Shown here piece after piece: positions 50,252 to 64,000 of a stretch of DNA of 64,000 nt. The position numbers and the translations under genes were made by a program. Below the pieces are notes generated by a model. The model was not told where the DNA came from. It did no database searches and saw nothing but the letters and a program-made list of their open reading frames with translations. Origin of the DNA: Amorphochlora amoebiformis (lineage: Eukaryota > Cercozoa > Chlorarachniophyceae); the NCBI GenBank assembly GCA_054601695.1, contig BAAHQB010000002.1, forward strand, positions 1,178,001 to 1,242,000. The letters run 5' to 3'. Positions within the stretch are counted from its first letter, which is position 1, and each line of letters begins with the position of its first letter.

Positions 50252-51388
50252 AGACTTACTCTTAGCGTCAGATCAAAGATTACACTTAGCGCTAGCGTTA
50301 GATGAAAGATTACAATTAAGATTAGACTTAGCGTTAGAGAACATGATAGGGTTAGGGTTATAATTAGATTTAGGTCAGGGTTTTAAACCAGACTTAAGAG
50401 TAAAGGTTAGCGTTGGATGAAAGATTAGGGTTAGGGTTTAGATAAGCGCGAGAGGAAGGGATGGGGTTAGGGATATAATTAGGGTTCGGTTAGGATTAAT
50501 ATGCGTTAAAGGTAAGCTAAAGACGTAGCGTTAGATGAAAGACTAGACATTAGAGGTTAGTGTTAGACGAAGGCTGGGTTAGAGTTAAGGTTAGCGTTAG
50601 GGATAGGGATGGGGTTAGAGGCGTTATATATGGTTGGGTTAGGTCAGGGTTAACAGTGGAATGGGGTTTATTGTTGCGAGGTTATGCTAGTTTTCTATTG
50701 ATAGGGAGAGCGTGGATGATATATATATATATATATATATAAATATTTACATATATGTACATACAATATATCTACACATATACATATTTACGTATATATA
50801 TATATGTATCACTATATGCCATATACACCAAGTACACAATATATAAATTCACACACTCACACATATATATATCTATATATAAAACAATATACCATACATA
50901 CAATTCCAAAATACACCCACTTATACCAACGCCCTACCTAATCTCCATCGAACCCTCAACGCGTCCCAGCCTCCTATCCGGATTTTTCGTCAACAAGCCC
51001 TTGATGAAGTCTCGCGCATCCTTCCTAATGCGAGTTCCATACATGCGAAAGCGAAGGGGTTTGCGGACGATATTTGAGTATGTGGTGAGATTATCAGGCC
51101 CGGCGAAGGGGGGACAGCCGCAGGACATCTCGTATACTATAACTCCGAAGGCCCACCTAGGAGATGGTTCATATATATATATATATGTATGTGTGTATAA
51201 TGTATGTATATATATATATATACGTGTATATGTATATACATATGCACATACTACACATAAAGTATATATTATAAATAATATATACACATATATTATACGT
51301 GCATGTATGTACATATATTATATATACATATAAAAACACACACATATATATAATGTATATATATACATACATATATTATATATATACA

Positions 51389-51436
<48 letters not shown>

Positions 51437-52377
51437 GTGTATGCAATTTATATTCCCCATTCCTAGCAAGGTTCCTGGTAGGTCCTACCATAGCTCCAAA
51501 AGCCGTGCAAACTCTAATCTAACCTACGCTACCCCAGTCTTATATATTATGTATAAGTAGATTCCCTACACACGCCCTTCGTAAAGGGTCAGGGCAGGGT
51601 TAGCACTTGGGTTAGAGCACACACAGATTTCAACATGCAATACCAGTCAACTCCTAGTCCGTATCCCTTCCCTTCGATGATCTCAGGCGCTTGGTAGTCC
51701 GGAGTCCCACACCGCGTATACGCCCTGTCCAACGGCCCAATCTGCTTAGCAAACCCAAAATCAACAAGCTTTAAGTATCCCCTCGCGTCGAGCATGAGGT
51801 TCTCCAGCTTGAGGTCGCGGAAGATGATGCCGCGCTCGTGGAGGTGGCCGAGCATCAAGACGACGGAGGCAGCGTAAAACCTTGTGGTGGCGAAGTCGAA
51901 GACATTCCTCGCCTGCAGGAGGTAGAATAGCTCTCCGCCGCTACATAGCTCGAGGAGGAAGGAGACGTCACCGAACGGAGAGGTGAAGGTTTGAAAGAGT
52001 TTGATGATGAAGGGGTGATTGGCTCGTTTAAGGAGGTTTTCCTCGGACTTGAGGTATCGATCTTGGGAATGCTTTAGAGGTTAGCATGGATAAGTCAGGA
52101 CTTAATGGTAGGGTGAATCGCGAATTATGTAGGAAATGTGTCGATACATGTATTGTATAATCTATATCTTTATATATATATATTATATATATATATATAC
52201 ATATACATATGTATATATATATATATACATACACAATGTACATATATATAATATAATACATATAATACCTATATATATATATTATACATATATATACATA
52301 GTTATATATATATATACATATTATATATATATATGTATATATATACATATATATATACACTTGTGTATTAGCTTCGT

Positions 52378-52410
<33 letters not shown>

Positions 52411-52474
52411 GCATGTATTTATTCATACACACACACATAAATGTACATATAATATATATACATACATACATATG

Positions 52475-52510
<36 letters not shown>

Positions 52511-52812
52511 ATGTATACATATATATAATATATATATACACATAAATATATATATAATATACACACATATATATATATACATACACATATATATATGTAT
52601 ATTGTGTATATACACTATATATATGTATATGTATATATATATATATGTGTGTTTATATAAATATATGTTTATATATATTTAAATATTTGTATGTGTACAT
52701 TGACATGCATTCACAACACTGTTTATATAAATATATGTTTATATATATTTAAATATTTGTATGTGTACATTGACATGCATTCACAACACTTATATATATA
52801 TATATATATATC

Positions 52813-52847
<35 letters not shown>

Positions 52848-52987
52848 ATATTATATGTATACAAACATGTTATACATATACATATATATATATATATAAA
52901 TAAATAAATATATACATATATATATATATATGTATATAATATATGTAGATATATATTGATACAAACAAAAATACATATAGACATACA

Positions 52988-53020
<33 letters not shown>

Positions 53021-53054
53021 ATGTATATGTGTTTATTAATTATATATATACATA

Positions 53055-53087
<33 letters not shown>

Positions 53088-53268
53088 ATCTAATACAAAC
53101 ATACATACATATATATACATATATGTACAGTTAAACATATATAGATGTATATGTATATGTATATATATACATATGTGTGTACATATGTATACATTATATA
53201 AAAAAATCATATATATATATATGTTTATAGATATATACACATATACATATACACACATACATAATATG

Positions 53269-53300
<32 letters not shown>

Positions 53301-53374
53301 TATTATATTATATTATATATATATATATATATATAAATATACACATACATATACATATATATATATATATATAA

Positions 53375-53418
<44 letters not shown>

Positions 53419-53473
53419 GAAAGAGAGAAAAAAATAGATAAGAAATAAAAATAACATATATATATATATATAC

Positions 53474-53512
<39 letters not shown>

Positions 53513-53550
53513 TACACGTTATACACACATATATGTATATATATACATAT

Positions 53551-53583
<33 letters not shown>

Positions 53584-53648
53584 ATTATATATGTATATGT
53601 GCATATATTTTACATATAGAAATATATATATATATGTGTATATATATA

Positions 53649-53686
<38 letters not shown>

Positions 53687-53835
53687 TTTATATATATAAT
53701 ATATACAATATATATATATATATATATATTTACAGATATATACATACAATATATATTTTTTTATATATATAAATATATATATCACAAAAATATATATTTC
53801 TAATGTTATATATATATATATATATATTATACATA

Positions 53836-53927
<92 letters not shown>

Positions 53928-54324
53928 TATATATATATATATATATATAATATACATATATATATATATATATAATATATATATATATAATATATATTGT
54001 ACATAGATAATATATATACTGACATGCTATACACATGCATACATGTACATCATATTATGTGGGTAAATAAATATTTTTATGATACATACATCACAATTGT
54101 ACAGATAATCTATATAGAACATTACTTGAATGACATATATATTATTTCACTTTCATCGATTTTTTGGAGACTCGTTTGAGAGCATACTTGCTCCCATTGG
54201 GAGCCGTAACAACATGAACACTCCCCACAGAGCCTTTTCCAAGCAATCCGCCAATCTTCAACTCGCCTATTTCCCATTTCACACATTTCTCGCTCTTTGA
54301 CTCACAGGATGACGTAGAACCATG
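49226..54324 (-). CDS. AGC-family serine/threonine protein kinase (PKA/PKG-like catalytic domain), N-terminus unresolved
   Basis: Four catalytic exons join in phase, high to low: 54324-54151, 52071-51644, 51156-50938, 49298-49226. Visible motifs: glycine loop [16 protein letters not shown] lysine in YALKRVSKK, hinge-side [14 protein letters not shown], catalytic loop [14 protein letters not shown], activation segment [13 protein letters not shown] with the Thr usually phosphorylated by PDK1, [29 protein letters not shown] and the AGC-type [12 protein letters not shown]. All catalytic residues are present, so it should be active. Upstream space before the divergent promoter is too short for cyclic-nucleotide-binding domains; the N-terminal exon(s) lie in about 54325-54610 and I could not fix them (a frame reading APKNEKKAATVVAP with donor near 54388 joins an alternative exon start at 54328). 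The protein continues 3' of the last exon, probably into 47062-47442. Confidence 0.85.
49339..49720 (+). repeat. Degenerate TTAGGG array in kinase intron
   Basis: TTAGGG with many variants (TTAGAGG, TTAGGGG, TTAGGCT), on the + strand, hence CCCTAA on the kinase sense strand. Confidence 0.85.
50260..50700 (+). repeat. Strongly degenerate TTAGGG/TTAGCG array
   Basis: Repeated words gttagggttag, cgttagatgaaagatta and gattagacttagcgttag indicate an old telomere-like array with a superimposed longer unit. Confidence 0.7.
52649..52790. repeat. 72-bp tandem duplication in kinase intron
   Basis: Two nearly identical 72-bp units, each containing gtgtacattgacatgcattc, at 52649-52720 and 52721-52790. 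Confidence 0.9.
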
Positions 54325-54599
54325 CTGTCTGTAGGTTATTTACGACTCAGCGAGGTTATAGCAGAAATGATGCCTGACGGACCTGTTACACTGGAGCGAC
54401 GACGGTAGCTGCCTTCTTTTCGTTCTTAGGGGCCTTCGTGTGGAATCGAGGAGGTCAGTAGACATGCAGGCAACGGTGGTAGCTGGCTCTGAAGGGGGCC
54501 AGCTGTGAAGCCCTCCCGTCTGCAGTCTCTGCGCAGCGACACAGTCGGGGATTTGTCTTGTGGGCTGCACCGGGTCAATATTAAACCTCTAATAAGTTT

Positions 54600-54793
54600 C
54601 ATTTTAGAACCCTTAATATGTAAATTACGTGTCACACTGCGTGACGAGCTGCCCGCTTTGGAGGCGGCGCCGAGAGTTGGACGACTTTGGTCCTTCCCTG
54701 CCGGTTTGGAGGCGTATATATATACTTAGCACGGTCACCAAGCATCTCATCTTGCTGGAAAATTCGAATATCTCGAGTTGTGAACATCACTAC
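54600..54793. promoter_or_regulatory. Divergent promoter (AGC kinase / ZFAND2B-like) with dyad element
   Basis: The spacer contains GTGTCACACTGCGTGAC at 54629-54645, differing by one base from the element at 12415-12431. Its GTCAC/GTGAC dyad suggests a transcription-factor site. Function is inferred from recurrence and position. Confidence 0.55.
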
Positions 54794-55503
54794 ATGGAAT
54801 TCGCAAACGTGGGCAAGCACTGCGCCAACCCGTCATGCAAGCAGTTAGACTTTTTGCCCTTCAAGTGCTCACACTGCAAGAGATGCTATTGTATACAACA
54901 CCGCCTTCCCAAGGATCATACATGCAACAAGTTTACTCCACCAAGAGAGGAGGTGGCCCTCGTGTGCACAGACTGCCGACGTTCCGTGCTTCGAAAGATG
55001 TGAGCCACCACCCTATCCTAAACCATAAACATAATCCTTGCCAATAACGAAAGGTTGACCTTGCTTTATGTCTCCAATTTTTCTGACCCTTACCGTAATC
55101 TTACCATCTATGCACACTGCAAAACCAACCAAACCGTAACGTGGTCAGAGCATAATGTCTGCCTCACCCCTACCTCGATGACTATCGTAACTGCATTACC
55201 AAATATTCTAAGATAATTCTTCTCCTCAAAGTAACAGTGCCTCCCAGCCTAGTAACCGTAACCCTTGCCAGCCCTTACCGGCTAAGGACCCCCCTTTTCT
55301 TTGAATGGGAACCGAGACATGTTGACGGTGACTGTGATTGACAGAGGCGAAGACTTGTCGTTGGCCATGCGGCGGCATTATGAGTCTGGAGAATGCGACA
55401 AGAAGCTGGAGAAGCCATACAAGTGCTCTTACATTAGGGCCACCGGCAAAAGTGAGTTGCTCTTACCAGACATGCAATTATTATCACTACTGCTACTACT
55501 ATC

Positions 55504-55545
<42 letters not shown>

Positions 55546-55614
55546 TAAAATTATGCATATGTCGTATACATAAGCATTCTTATCATTAGAAGAATGATTA
55601 TGTTATCTATCTAC

Positions 55615-55666
<52 letters not shown>

Positions 55667-55922
55667 TTTATATATTTATATATATATATATATATATTAT
55701 ATAATATATATGTGTAGAGAGTATATATATATATACATGTATATTATATTATATAATATTATATATATATATATATATATATTGATATATACATAGATGG
55801 ATTAGATTTATATAATATACATAAAATATATATATATATATATATATTTAATAATATGTACATGTTTAGATATATAATATAATGTACGTATGGTATATCT
55901 ATATATATATTTGTATATTGAC

Positions 55923-55977
<55 letters not shown>

Positions 55978-56007
55978 ATATATACATATATATTTATTAC
56001 ATATACG

Positions 56008-56039
<32 letters not shown>

Positions 56040-56360
56040 TATGTATATACTGTATGCGTGTACATTTAGGTATTTATATATATGTATATGTAAAATATGT
56101 ATTGTTATTAATACACACACATATAATATATATATGTATATGTATGTGTGTATGTATATATTGTGTGTGTATATGTATATATTGTATATGTATATATATA
56201 TATATATACATGTATTTTTATATGTATATATATATATGCACACATAACATATGTGTAGATGGATGTAATGTAATAATTCTTATATGATAATATATATATA
56301 TGTATATATATATAATATATATATATATATATAGTACATATAAATGTATATTTACACATG

Positions 56361-56420
<60 letters not shown>

Positions 56421-56680
56421 TTATAGTATATAACGTTCAACTTAGGATGCAAGAATGGAGAATATGACGAGATAATATGCAAGCACTGCAAAAAAAACTT
56501 CTGCGTAAAGCACCGCCACCCAGAAGAACACCATTGCAAAAAAGGCAAGGGAGAGAAGGTCACATACATACACATACCCTTAAGTTCTGTGCAAAAGTAC
56601 ACGATATATAACTACTTAAAAATAAAATGTCTCAGTGCGCCTAACAGCCCTAGGAGTGGAGGAAGAGAGGGGAGGGAGAG

Positions 56681-56717
<37 letters not shown>

Positions 56718-56943
56718 GAGAGAGAGAGAGAGATGGGAGAGAGAGAGAGAGATGGGAGAGAGAGAGAGAGAGATGGGAGAGAGAGAGAGATGAAAAGGGG
56801 ACTATTGAGTAGCGGGTGTGAAAGTTCCTCTCTAACCCTAAAATCCAAACATCCCTCTCTAAGCCTAATCTATCCAGTATGTATCTATTTAAATATACAA
56901 ATTTAAGTACATATATATATATATATGTAAACATATAATATAT

Positions 56944-57012
<69 letters not shown>

Positions 57013-57053
57013 CATACATGTACATATGTAAATATATATATATATATATATAC

Positions 57054-57093
<40 letters not shown>

Positions 57094-57096
57094 CAA

Positions 57097-57147
<51 letters not shown>

Positions 57148-58141
57148 TATATTAAATATACACACATACAGTAGATATACATATACATACATGACACTAG
57201 GTCTCACCTCGCCCACGCGGCGAGATTGACTGTCCGATCTCAAAGGCTGCCGCACTCGATGAGGCAAAGGTTTGTCCTCGCTCTTACAATTACGGTTTGG
57301 GCAATGAGGGTAGGGATAATAAACCGAATCACTCAGACGAGCAATCCTTGTACGCTTGGAGTCGTTTGTGTTGGGATTAGAGTTAGGACTTAGGGATTCT
57401 ATTGCAGCTGGCGACCTGGTTAGGGTTAGGAAGATTTGAGAGCCAAGGAAGGTTAGGGTTGGGATGATTTGCGGGCCGAAGGGGTAGGATATCCTGTGCT
57501 TGATGCATCTGTGATAAATATGCATAATGTTGCAATACAACAGCGTGCTGGGGGTGTAAATGTGCAGATCATCGACTATGTGGTTAGACCCTTTTCCAAC
57601 AATCTTTTTGCTTTCAATATAAATGTATGTATAAGTATATCTGCAGGAAAAACGTATATATGTATGTATACATGTATATATATATATACATATGTATATT
57701 TATTTATTTTATATGTATATTATGTATATGTATATGTATATATTATTATTATATATATATATATATATTATAATATGAATATATATAATACGTATACGTA
57801 TAATATTTGCATATAAAATACGTGCAAATAATATATATGTGTGTATGTTATATTTAAATTATATCCACATGTATGTGTATGTCTATATGTGTGCAAATGT
57901 AATTATGTATACTCATATGTGCATATACGTATATACATACAGACGTATAATATATATACATATATATATATACATATATTTACTTTGAATGTATTGCATG
58001 TAATTTTTATGCTGTACACACTCAGTTCGATAATTTTGGGACACGTGTGGGATCGGGCAGTGCGATGGACTTACCCCGCCAAGCACTTAGGTCTCAACAT
58101 TACCTTACGTGTTTACAATATTATACGTACACATGTGTATG

Positions 58142-58184
<43 letters not shown>

Positions 58185-58281
58185 GTATGTACATTTGTGT
58201 ACATGTATTCACATTTAATAGATTTAAAGGTACGAATGTTACGCATAAATACATTATTGTCTGGATGCATAACATGCATAG

Positions 58282-58323
<42 letters not shown>

Positions 58324-58359
58324 ATATATGTGTATGTATATAATGTACCTATATATATA

Positions 58360-58397
<38 letters not shown>

Positions 58398-58421
58398 TTA
58401 TACATACGAATATAAATATTC

Positions 58422-58459
<38 letters not shown>

Positions 58460-58480
58460 ATATACATGTATTTATCTATC

Positions 58481-58564
<84 letters not shown>

Positions 58565-58796
58565 ACACTTATCTATTTATAATATATATATATATATATG
58601 TGGCATAGAACAGCTATAGACATATATACATATCTAGTAAATACGTGTAACAAAGATGTGTAATATATATATGTATAATATATATAATGTGTATGTATGT
58701 GTATATATTAAATGTATATATGTATATTATATATATATGTATATATGTATATATATGTATAATATATATATATATGTATATCATGTGTATATATAT

Positions 58797-58841
<45 letters not shown>

Positions 58842-58881
58842 AATTTATGAATGTAAATAAATATGCCTATATATATATTTA

Positions 58882-58922
<41 letters not shown>

Positions 58923-59142
58923 CACATATAGTTATATATGCATTCAAATATGTATATAAATATATATATATATATATATAAATATATAATATATATATAT
59001 ATATGTATATATACACACACATATACACATATCCATACACACATAAATATACAGCGGTGCTAACGCCAAGGCTCCACGGGGAATCAAGTAAAAATAAATA
59101 AATGTGATAATTCTACACGAATATATTCACACATATACATAC

Positions 59143-59174
<32 letters not shown>

Positions 59175-59452
59175 TCTATCTATCTATATATATACTATAA
59201 ATATATACATGAGGTATACGTATATTATGGATATGTTAGGTTTAGGGTTAGGTTTAGGTTTAGAATTAGGGTTAGGGTTAGGGTTAGGTTAGGATTAGGG
59301 TTGGGGTTAGGGTTAGGGTTAGGGCTAGGGTTAGGGCTAGGGTTAGGGCTAGGGCTAGGGTCGGGGTTAGGGTTAGGGTTAGGGTTGGGGTTAGGGTATG
59401 AATATATTGACCATTTATTCCAAGATTTTTCAAGATTTCGATAAATTGGGGT

Positions 59453-59491
<39 letters not shown>

Positions 59492-59514
59492 GACTGTATG
59501 TACGATATAATATA

Positions 59515-59556
<42 letters not shown>

Positions 59557-59559
59557 AAC

Positions 59560-59610
<51 letters not shown>

Positions 59611-60374
59611 CGAATATAACACATAAATAATGTTTATATCTGGTGCAGACATAACCACGTACATGTACGTTAACCAAACCAAAATACATTTCTTTGATCC
59701 CTAATGTCCCAAGAGCCCCAAAAGTCAACAAACATAAACCACTTCCTTTCAATATACTGTTCGAATTGAGTTATGTACCTCCTAGGTTTGGTAGGCCGAT
59801 CGCAATACCAGAGGCCCTCGCGGGGGATATCATACATTTTCAATCCGCCGTATTCTCTGGAGGTTTGTGCGTGTGTTTTTTTGCATTTGTGCGTGTGTAT
59901 GTGTGTCTTGGAAGACACACGGAGAATGAGGGACCGAAACGTGGGAAACCAAAAGCATGGGGGGGGAAAGAGAAAAGGATATATGTATATATGCACATAT
60001 ATTATATATGGTATGGTTCAAAGGATTTGTATATATGCATATATAATATATATATTTATATTTTATTGCACATGTTGTGTGTGTATATATGAATCTAGAC
60101 GTATATTCATATACATAGGTTCCGGAGATAAGGCATACAATGTTCAATTGGGCTATGCAGAGAGCAAGGGACAGCATGTTGCGATAATTATAGGGGTATC
60201 TTTACACGCGCACACATACGTATACGTAAATATTGATATTTCATATATATGCACATATATATATATCATATATATATATATTTATATATACACATATGTA
60301 TACACATATATACATATATATTTATATATATATATATATATATATACATTATATATATATATATTATATATATA

Positions 60375-60428
<54 letters not shown>

Positions 60429-60488
60429 GAATGTATATATATATATATATACATAAATATATATATATATATATATGTACATATATAT

Positions 60489-60530
<42 letters not shown>

Positions 60531-60641
60531 CTCAAGACGCGTACATGCATGTGCATATGTCATGAAATTTTATTATATATATTAATATATATATATATAT
60601 TAATATATATATATATATATAATATATTACATATATGTGTT

Positions 60642-60683
<42 letters not shown>

Positions 60684-60776
60684 CATATATATATATATTA
60701 TTCCTTGTGTCGCGGATACCGTACACTTATTTGTTACATATTTATATATATAAATATATATACATATATATGTATA

Positions 60777-60818
<42 letters not shown>

Positions 60819-60829
60819 TACATACGTTA

Positions 60830-60902
<73 letters not shown>

Positions 60903-60937
60903 CGACCAGGAACACGAACTTGGTGCGAAATGGGAGA

Positions 60938-60997
<60 letters not shown>

Positions 60998-61069
60998 CTT
61001 TATATACATATATATTTGTATATTATGTAATAAAATTTAATATTATACATCTATATATCTACATACATA

Positions 61070-61105
<36 letters not shown>

Positions 61106-61760
61106 GTAAATTACACACATATACATATAATATTGATGTAGATGCGAAATAGAGGTAATTTAATACATGTGGCTCATCAAACCGCCAACTCCAAAACCGG
61201 GAAGGTGATAAAATCACGAATTCGTTAACATACTTCTAATTCCCACCCCGCAGATTCTCCACACAAAACTCAAGCTCGCCGACCTCCAATCCGGAAGCGT
61301 TCAGGCCTACCGTCCCATTTCCAACAAACCTTACATCCCCTTTAACATTCCTGGCATCTTCTCCACATCCTCAAGCAGCCGACAACGAAAATCCAACCCA
61401 AAGCCAAGACCAAAACCAATTCCAAGATCCAAATTCAGGCATAGGGCCAACCCCAAGCCCAAATCACGATCCCAAGCTCCCACGGTCCGATCCAACGTCA
61501 ATCCCGAGACCGTAGCCATGCAGCAAGCACTTGCAGCTAGTCTGCGAGCTTCCTCTGGCGCCAATGAAGACAAGCAACTAAAGCTGGCGCTGCAAGCTAG
61601 TCGAATGGAAGCGGAAGCTAAGGCGAGGGAGGATGCGGAGCTAGCGGCTGCACTGGAAGCGAGCAAAGAGACGGCACGGTTGGAGGGTAAGCGAGGAGTA
61701 GATCGAAAGCGGGTGGGAAATAGTCAATCGGGAGAGGAGGAAAAATGCACTATTATGTAG
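54794..61760 (+). CDS. ZFAND2B/AIRAPL-like protein: two AN1 zinc fingers, UIM-like helices, CaaX box
   Basis: Probable ubiquitin/proteasome-associated factor; family members tie p97 and the proteasome to proteotoxic stress, and ZFAND2B is held on the ER by prenylation. Four exons in phase: 54794-54999, 55345-55451, 56446-56558, 61254-61760; 310 residues. AN1 finger 1 (about 8-60): [19 protein letters not shown], then [15 protein letters not shown]1 finger 2 (about 90-140): [34 protein letters not shown] Lys/Pro/Arg-rich linker follows, then Ala-rich helices resembling ubiquitin-interacting motifs ([11 protein letters not shown] and [12 protein letters not shown]). The protein ends KCTIM: CTIM fits a CaaX box with Met, predicting farnesylation. 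The third intron is 4.7 kb, with a TTAGGG array and a possible nested gene. In finger 2 one expected ligand pair is spaced unusually (CSYI rather than CxxxC), so zinc geometry should be checked. Confidence 0.88.
56670..56795. repeat. GA-rich microsatellite with ATGG-interrupted unit
   Basis: GAGAGA runs with gatgggagag repeated about four times at roughly 20-bp spacing, in the last ZFAND2B-like intron. Confidence 0.9.
57190..58110. other. Unique sequence islands in the ZFAND2B-like intron, coding status unclear
   Basis: Islands at 57190-57620 and 58020-58110 are non-repetitive. On the minus strand a short frame MLRPKCLAG followed by a strong donor (GTAAGT) near 58062 is in phase with an open frame of about 100 codons (57209-57513) ending at a GTGAGA donor. 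The open frame includes CCCTAA-derived sequence (57415-57465), and open frames also exist on the + strand, so I do not call a gene. Confidence 0.3.
59237..59397 (+). repeat. Interstitial TTAGGG array in ZFAND2B-like intron
   Basis: TTAGGG and GCTAGGG variants alternate over 160 bp. Confidence 0.9.
59670..60177 (-). CDS. Candidate nested two-exon gene, 87-residue protein of unknown function
   Basis: In the last ZFAND2B-like intron, on the opposite strand, an ATG at 60177 opens a short hydrophobic N-terminus ([19 protein letters not shown]). A donor GTCTAG ends exon 1 at 60101; an acceptor (cctccag) starts exon 2 at 59856; the join is in phase and runs to TAA at 59670. Exon 2 is rich in aromatic residues ([41 protein letters not shown]), unlike the repeat-derived frames around it. 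It looks like a small single-pass membrane protein, perhaps mitochondrial, but I recognise no family. The + strand of exon 2 is also open, so strand is not proven. Confidence 0.4.
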
Positions 61761-62134
61761 GCCAAGTTCTGTGACTCAGGGCCGCAGAATTATTTTTGTT
61801 GTTGCCATGATTTTCAGCTACCTGATGATCACGTTTTCAGCTAATTAGAATCGGTGATGTTATATATCTAGTGTACCCGGTATGATACGAGAATCGACTA
61901 GAAATGTATACTTAGTGCACTACACGACTGCATGTGATAATGTTAATAAGATGTAGCCGGTTGTGGAAAATCATTAGTAAATTTACATATATGGTTAAGG
62001 ACTGAACGACTATGACACGACGATGCGAGACGGAGGCGGAGTTGGAGGCGAAGCCGGAGCCGGATATATATCACATATACACCAAATATCACCAAATGCT
62101 ACATATTTTCAGACAATATATACACACACACACG

Positions 62135-62173
<39 letters not shown>

Positions 62174-63060
62174 TTGTGTGTATACGACGATTATCTAGAT
62201 TATATACTATATATAATACATGTATAATTATACTAGTTATGATATAATGGCACGTCAGTATTCATTTCAATATGCGTACGTACGCATTGCGCAGTTTACG
62301 TACACCCACCAGACTCAGAATCATACGCACCGTACGTACGGACGTATACACAATACGAACACGCAATACCTAGATACGTACGAACACGCAATACGAACAT
62401 GCAGTACGCGCGCAATACGAACACGTAGAGTATACGTAATGTAGCTTATGATGTGAACGGTTGTGGAACAACTTGTACCTTAATATTACTCTAGTATTAC
62501 GTACACCCACCAGACTCAGAATCATACGCACCGTACGTACGGACGTATACACAATACGAACACGCAATACCTAGATACGTACGAACATGCAATACGAACA
62601 TGCAGTACGCGCGCAATACGAACACGTAGAGTATACGTAATGTAAGTTATGATGTGAACGGTTGTGGAACAACTTGTACCTTAATATTACTCTAGTATTA
62701 CGTCTGCTATATCAATACAGTGCATGTGCTGACAGTGTAAGTTCCAAAATTAGTACATACTACTGCATGCACCCGAGTAATATTCGGTGATGGTAGTTAT
62801 CATCCCTATTTGACGCAGTGCGATCACAATATGATAGGAATGCTGTATACGTACGCGTATGTATCAAGATTGACGATCTGTATTTGAATTTTACACTGTC
62901 GGCTGTCAATGCTGCTATGCCTCTGCTAGAATACTAAGTTTTCGATGCCTAATAACTGTCATCATGACCGAGTGTATGCTCCAATAATTTTAAAATGAAA
63001 GTGAATGATTGTTAATATGCCGAAGTTATACTAACATATTACCAATAACGTTTCGTTAAT
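61761..63060. other. Intergenic spacer, CTAG/GTAC-rich, with a 201-bp tandem repeat
   Basis: Mostly non-microsatellite sequence resembling the spacer at 8302-9803. Includes a CA/TA tract near 62120-62180 and the tandem repeat at 62300-62702. No gene supported. Confidence 0.6.
62300..62702. repeat. 201-bp tandem repeat, two copies
   Basis: Units 62300-62500 and 62501-62702 are almost identical, with a couple of base differences. Each contains the palindromic string CCGTACGTACGG and short internal repeats of aatacgaacacg. Confidence 0.93.
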
Positions 63061-63110
63061 TAGTACTATATGTATACAATTATATATATATATTTTAATA
63101 TATATATACA

Positions 63111-63152
<42 letters not shown>

Positions 63153-63218
63153 CACACACACACACATATATATATACACATATATATAGAATATATATAT
63201 ATATATATATATTCGTAT

Positions 63219-63252
<34 letters not shown>

Positions 63253-63346
63253 ATTTATATATGTATAATTATATACATATATATATAGTACGTATTATTC
63301 CAAACTTAGAATATACTTAAAAATTTAAATTCTCTCTTTTGAGAAA

Positions 63347-63505
63347 ATGAAAGTTAACATACATCTGCTAAGTCTTAACTCTTCTGGTGGACGACTTAGT
63401 TTAGCTCGTGACAACTTTGCTCTCTTGATGGTTGAGGAGCAGAGCAAAACAAATAGGTATCACCGGGAAGGCGTTGGAAACCTTCAGTTAGCCATGAGCG
63501 GATAG
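63347..63505 (+). CDS. Possible first exon or small ORF at the window edge
   Basis: An ATG opens 52 codons of ordinary composition (MKVNIHLLSLNSSGGRLSLA, then RDNFALLMVEEQSKTNR) before TAG. An internal GTATCA after AATAG could be a splice donor, making it a first exon continuing past the window. Flanks are TA repeats. No family recognised. Confidence 0.25.
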   Translation: MKVNIHLLSLNSSGGRLSLARDNFALLMVEEQSKTNRYHREGVGNLQLAMSG

Positions 63506-63684
63506 GCGCTGCAGCTTGTAGACCTGGATATTACATATATATATATATATATATATGCATATATATGTGTATATATAAATGTATGTAAGTATATGTATAC
63601 GTATTGTATATTTATATAAGTATCTGTATATGTGTCATATATGTATAGATACGTACATATATGCATGATGTATATGTACATATA

Positions 63685-63769
<85 letters not shown>

Positions 63770-63789
63770 CGTGTGTGTTTGCATCTATA

Positions 63790-63825
<36 letters not shown>

Positions 63826-63876
63826 TACACACATGTGTAGACATATAAATATATATATACACACACGATACATATG

Positions 63877-63921
<45 letters not shown>

Positions 63922-63931
63922 ATGTATATAT

Positions 63932-63993
<62 letters not shown>

Positions 63994-64000
63994 TATATAT

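Overview
The window is nuclear DNA from a eukaryote. Protein-coding genes are split into many short exons by GT-AG introns (one GC-AG). The encoded proteins are typically eukaryotic: a P4-ATPase beta subunit, an exon-junction/SR protein, a TTF2-type SNF2 ATPase, a KH splicing factor, a Golgi/plastid-type transporter, an AGC kinase and a ZFAND2B-like protein. Introns and spacers are saturated with (TA)n microsatellites, CT/GA tracts and interstitial TTAGGG arrays. I cannot name the species; a protist or alga with TTAGGG telomeres is a reasonable guess.

Layout. 1-2460: no convincing gene, only TA repeats and a tRNA-Gly-like fragment. 2461-8301 (+): CDC50/LEM3 gene, 11 exons. 8302-9803: CTAG/GTAC-rich spacer. 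9804-12377 (-): RNPS1/SR45-like RRM-RS protein, 9 exons. 12487-36289 (+): a 24-kb, 29-exon TTF2/lodestar-like SNF2 ATPase with an intact gag-only LTR retrotransposon (28955-30578) in one intron. 36698-42100 (-): protein with one SF1-type KH and two further KH domains, 20 exons. 44165-45247 (+): intronless triose-phosphate-transporter-family gene. 47062-about 54600 (-): AGC-type kinase. 54794-61760 (+): ZFAND2B-like gene with two AN1 fingers, UIM-like helices and a CaaX box, 4 exons, with a possible nested minus-strand mini-gene in its last intron. 61761-64000: spacer with a 201-bp tandem repeat and TA tracts.

The seven main genes alternate strands (+ - + - + - +), giving three divergent and three convergent pairs. 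Two divergent spacers share a nearly identical 17-bp dyad element. Exons were assembled by reading splice sites by eye; for the five multi-exon genes called with confidence 0.8 or more, reading phase is consistent across the listed junctions, which is the main support for those models. A recurring oddity is that short segments carrying exon ends or splice junctions have been tandemly copied into neighbouring TA-rich intron sequence, leaving decoy exons or splice sites.
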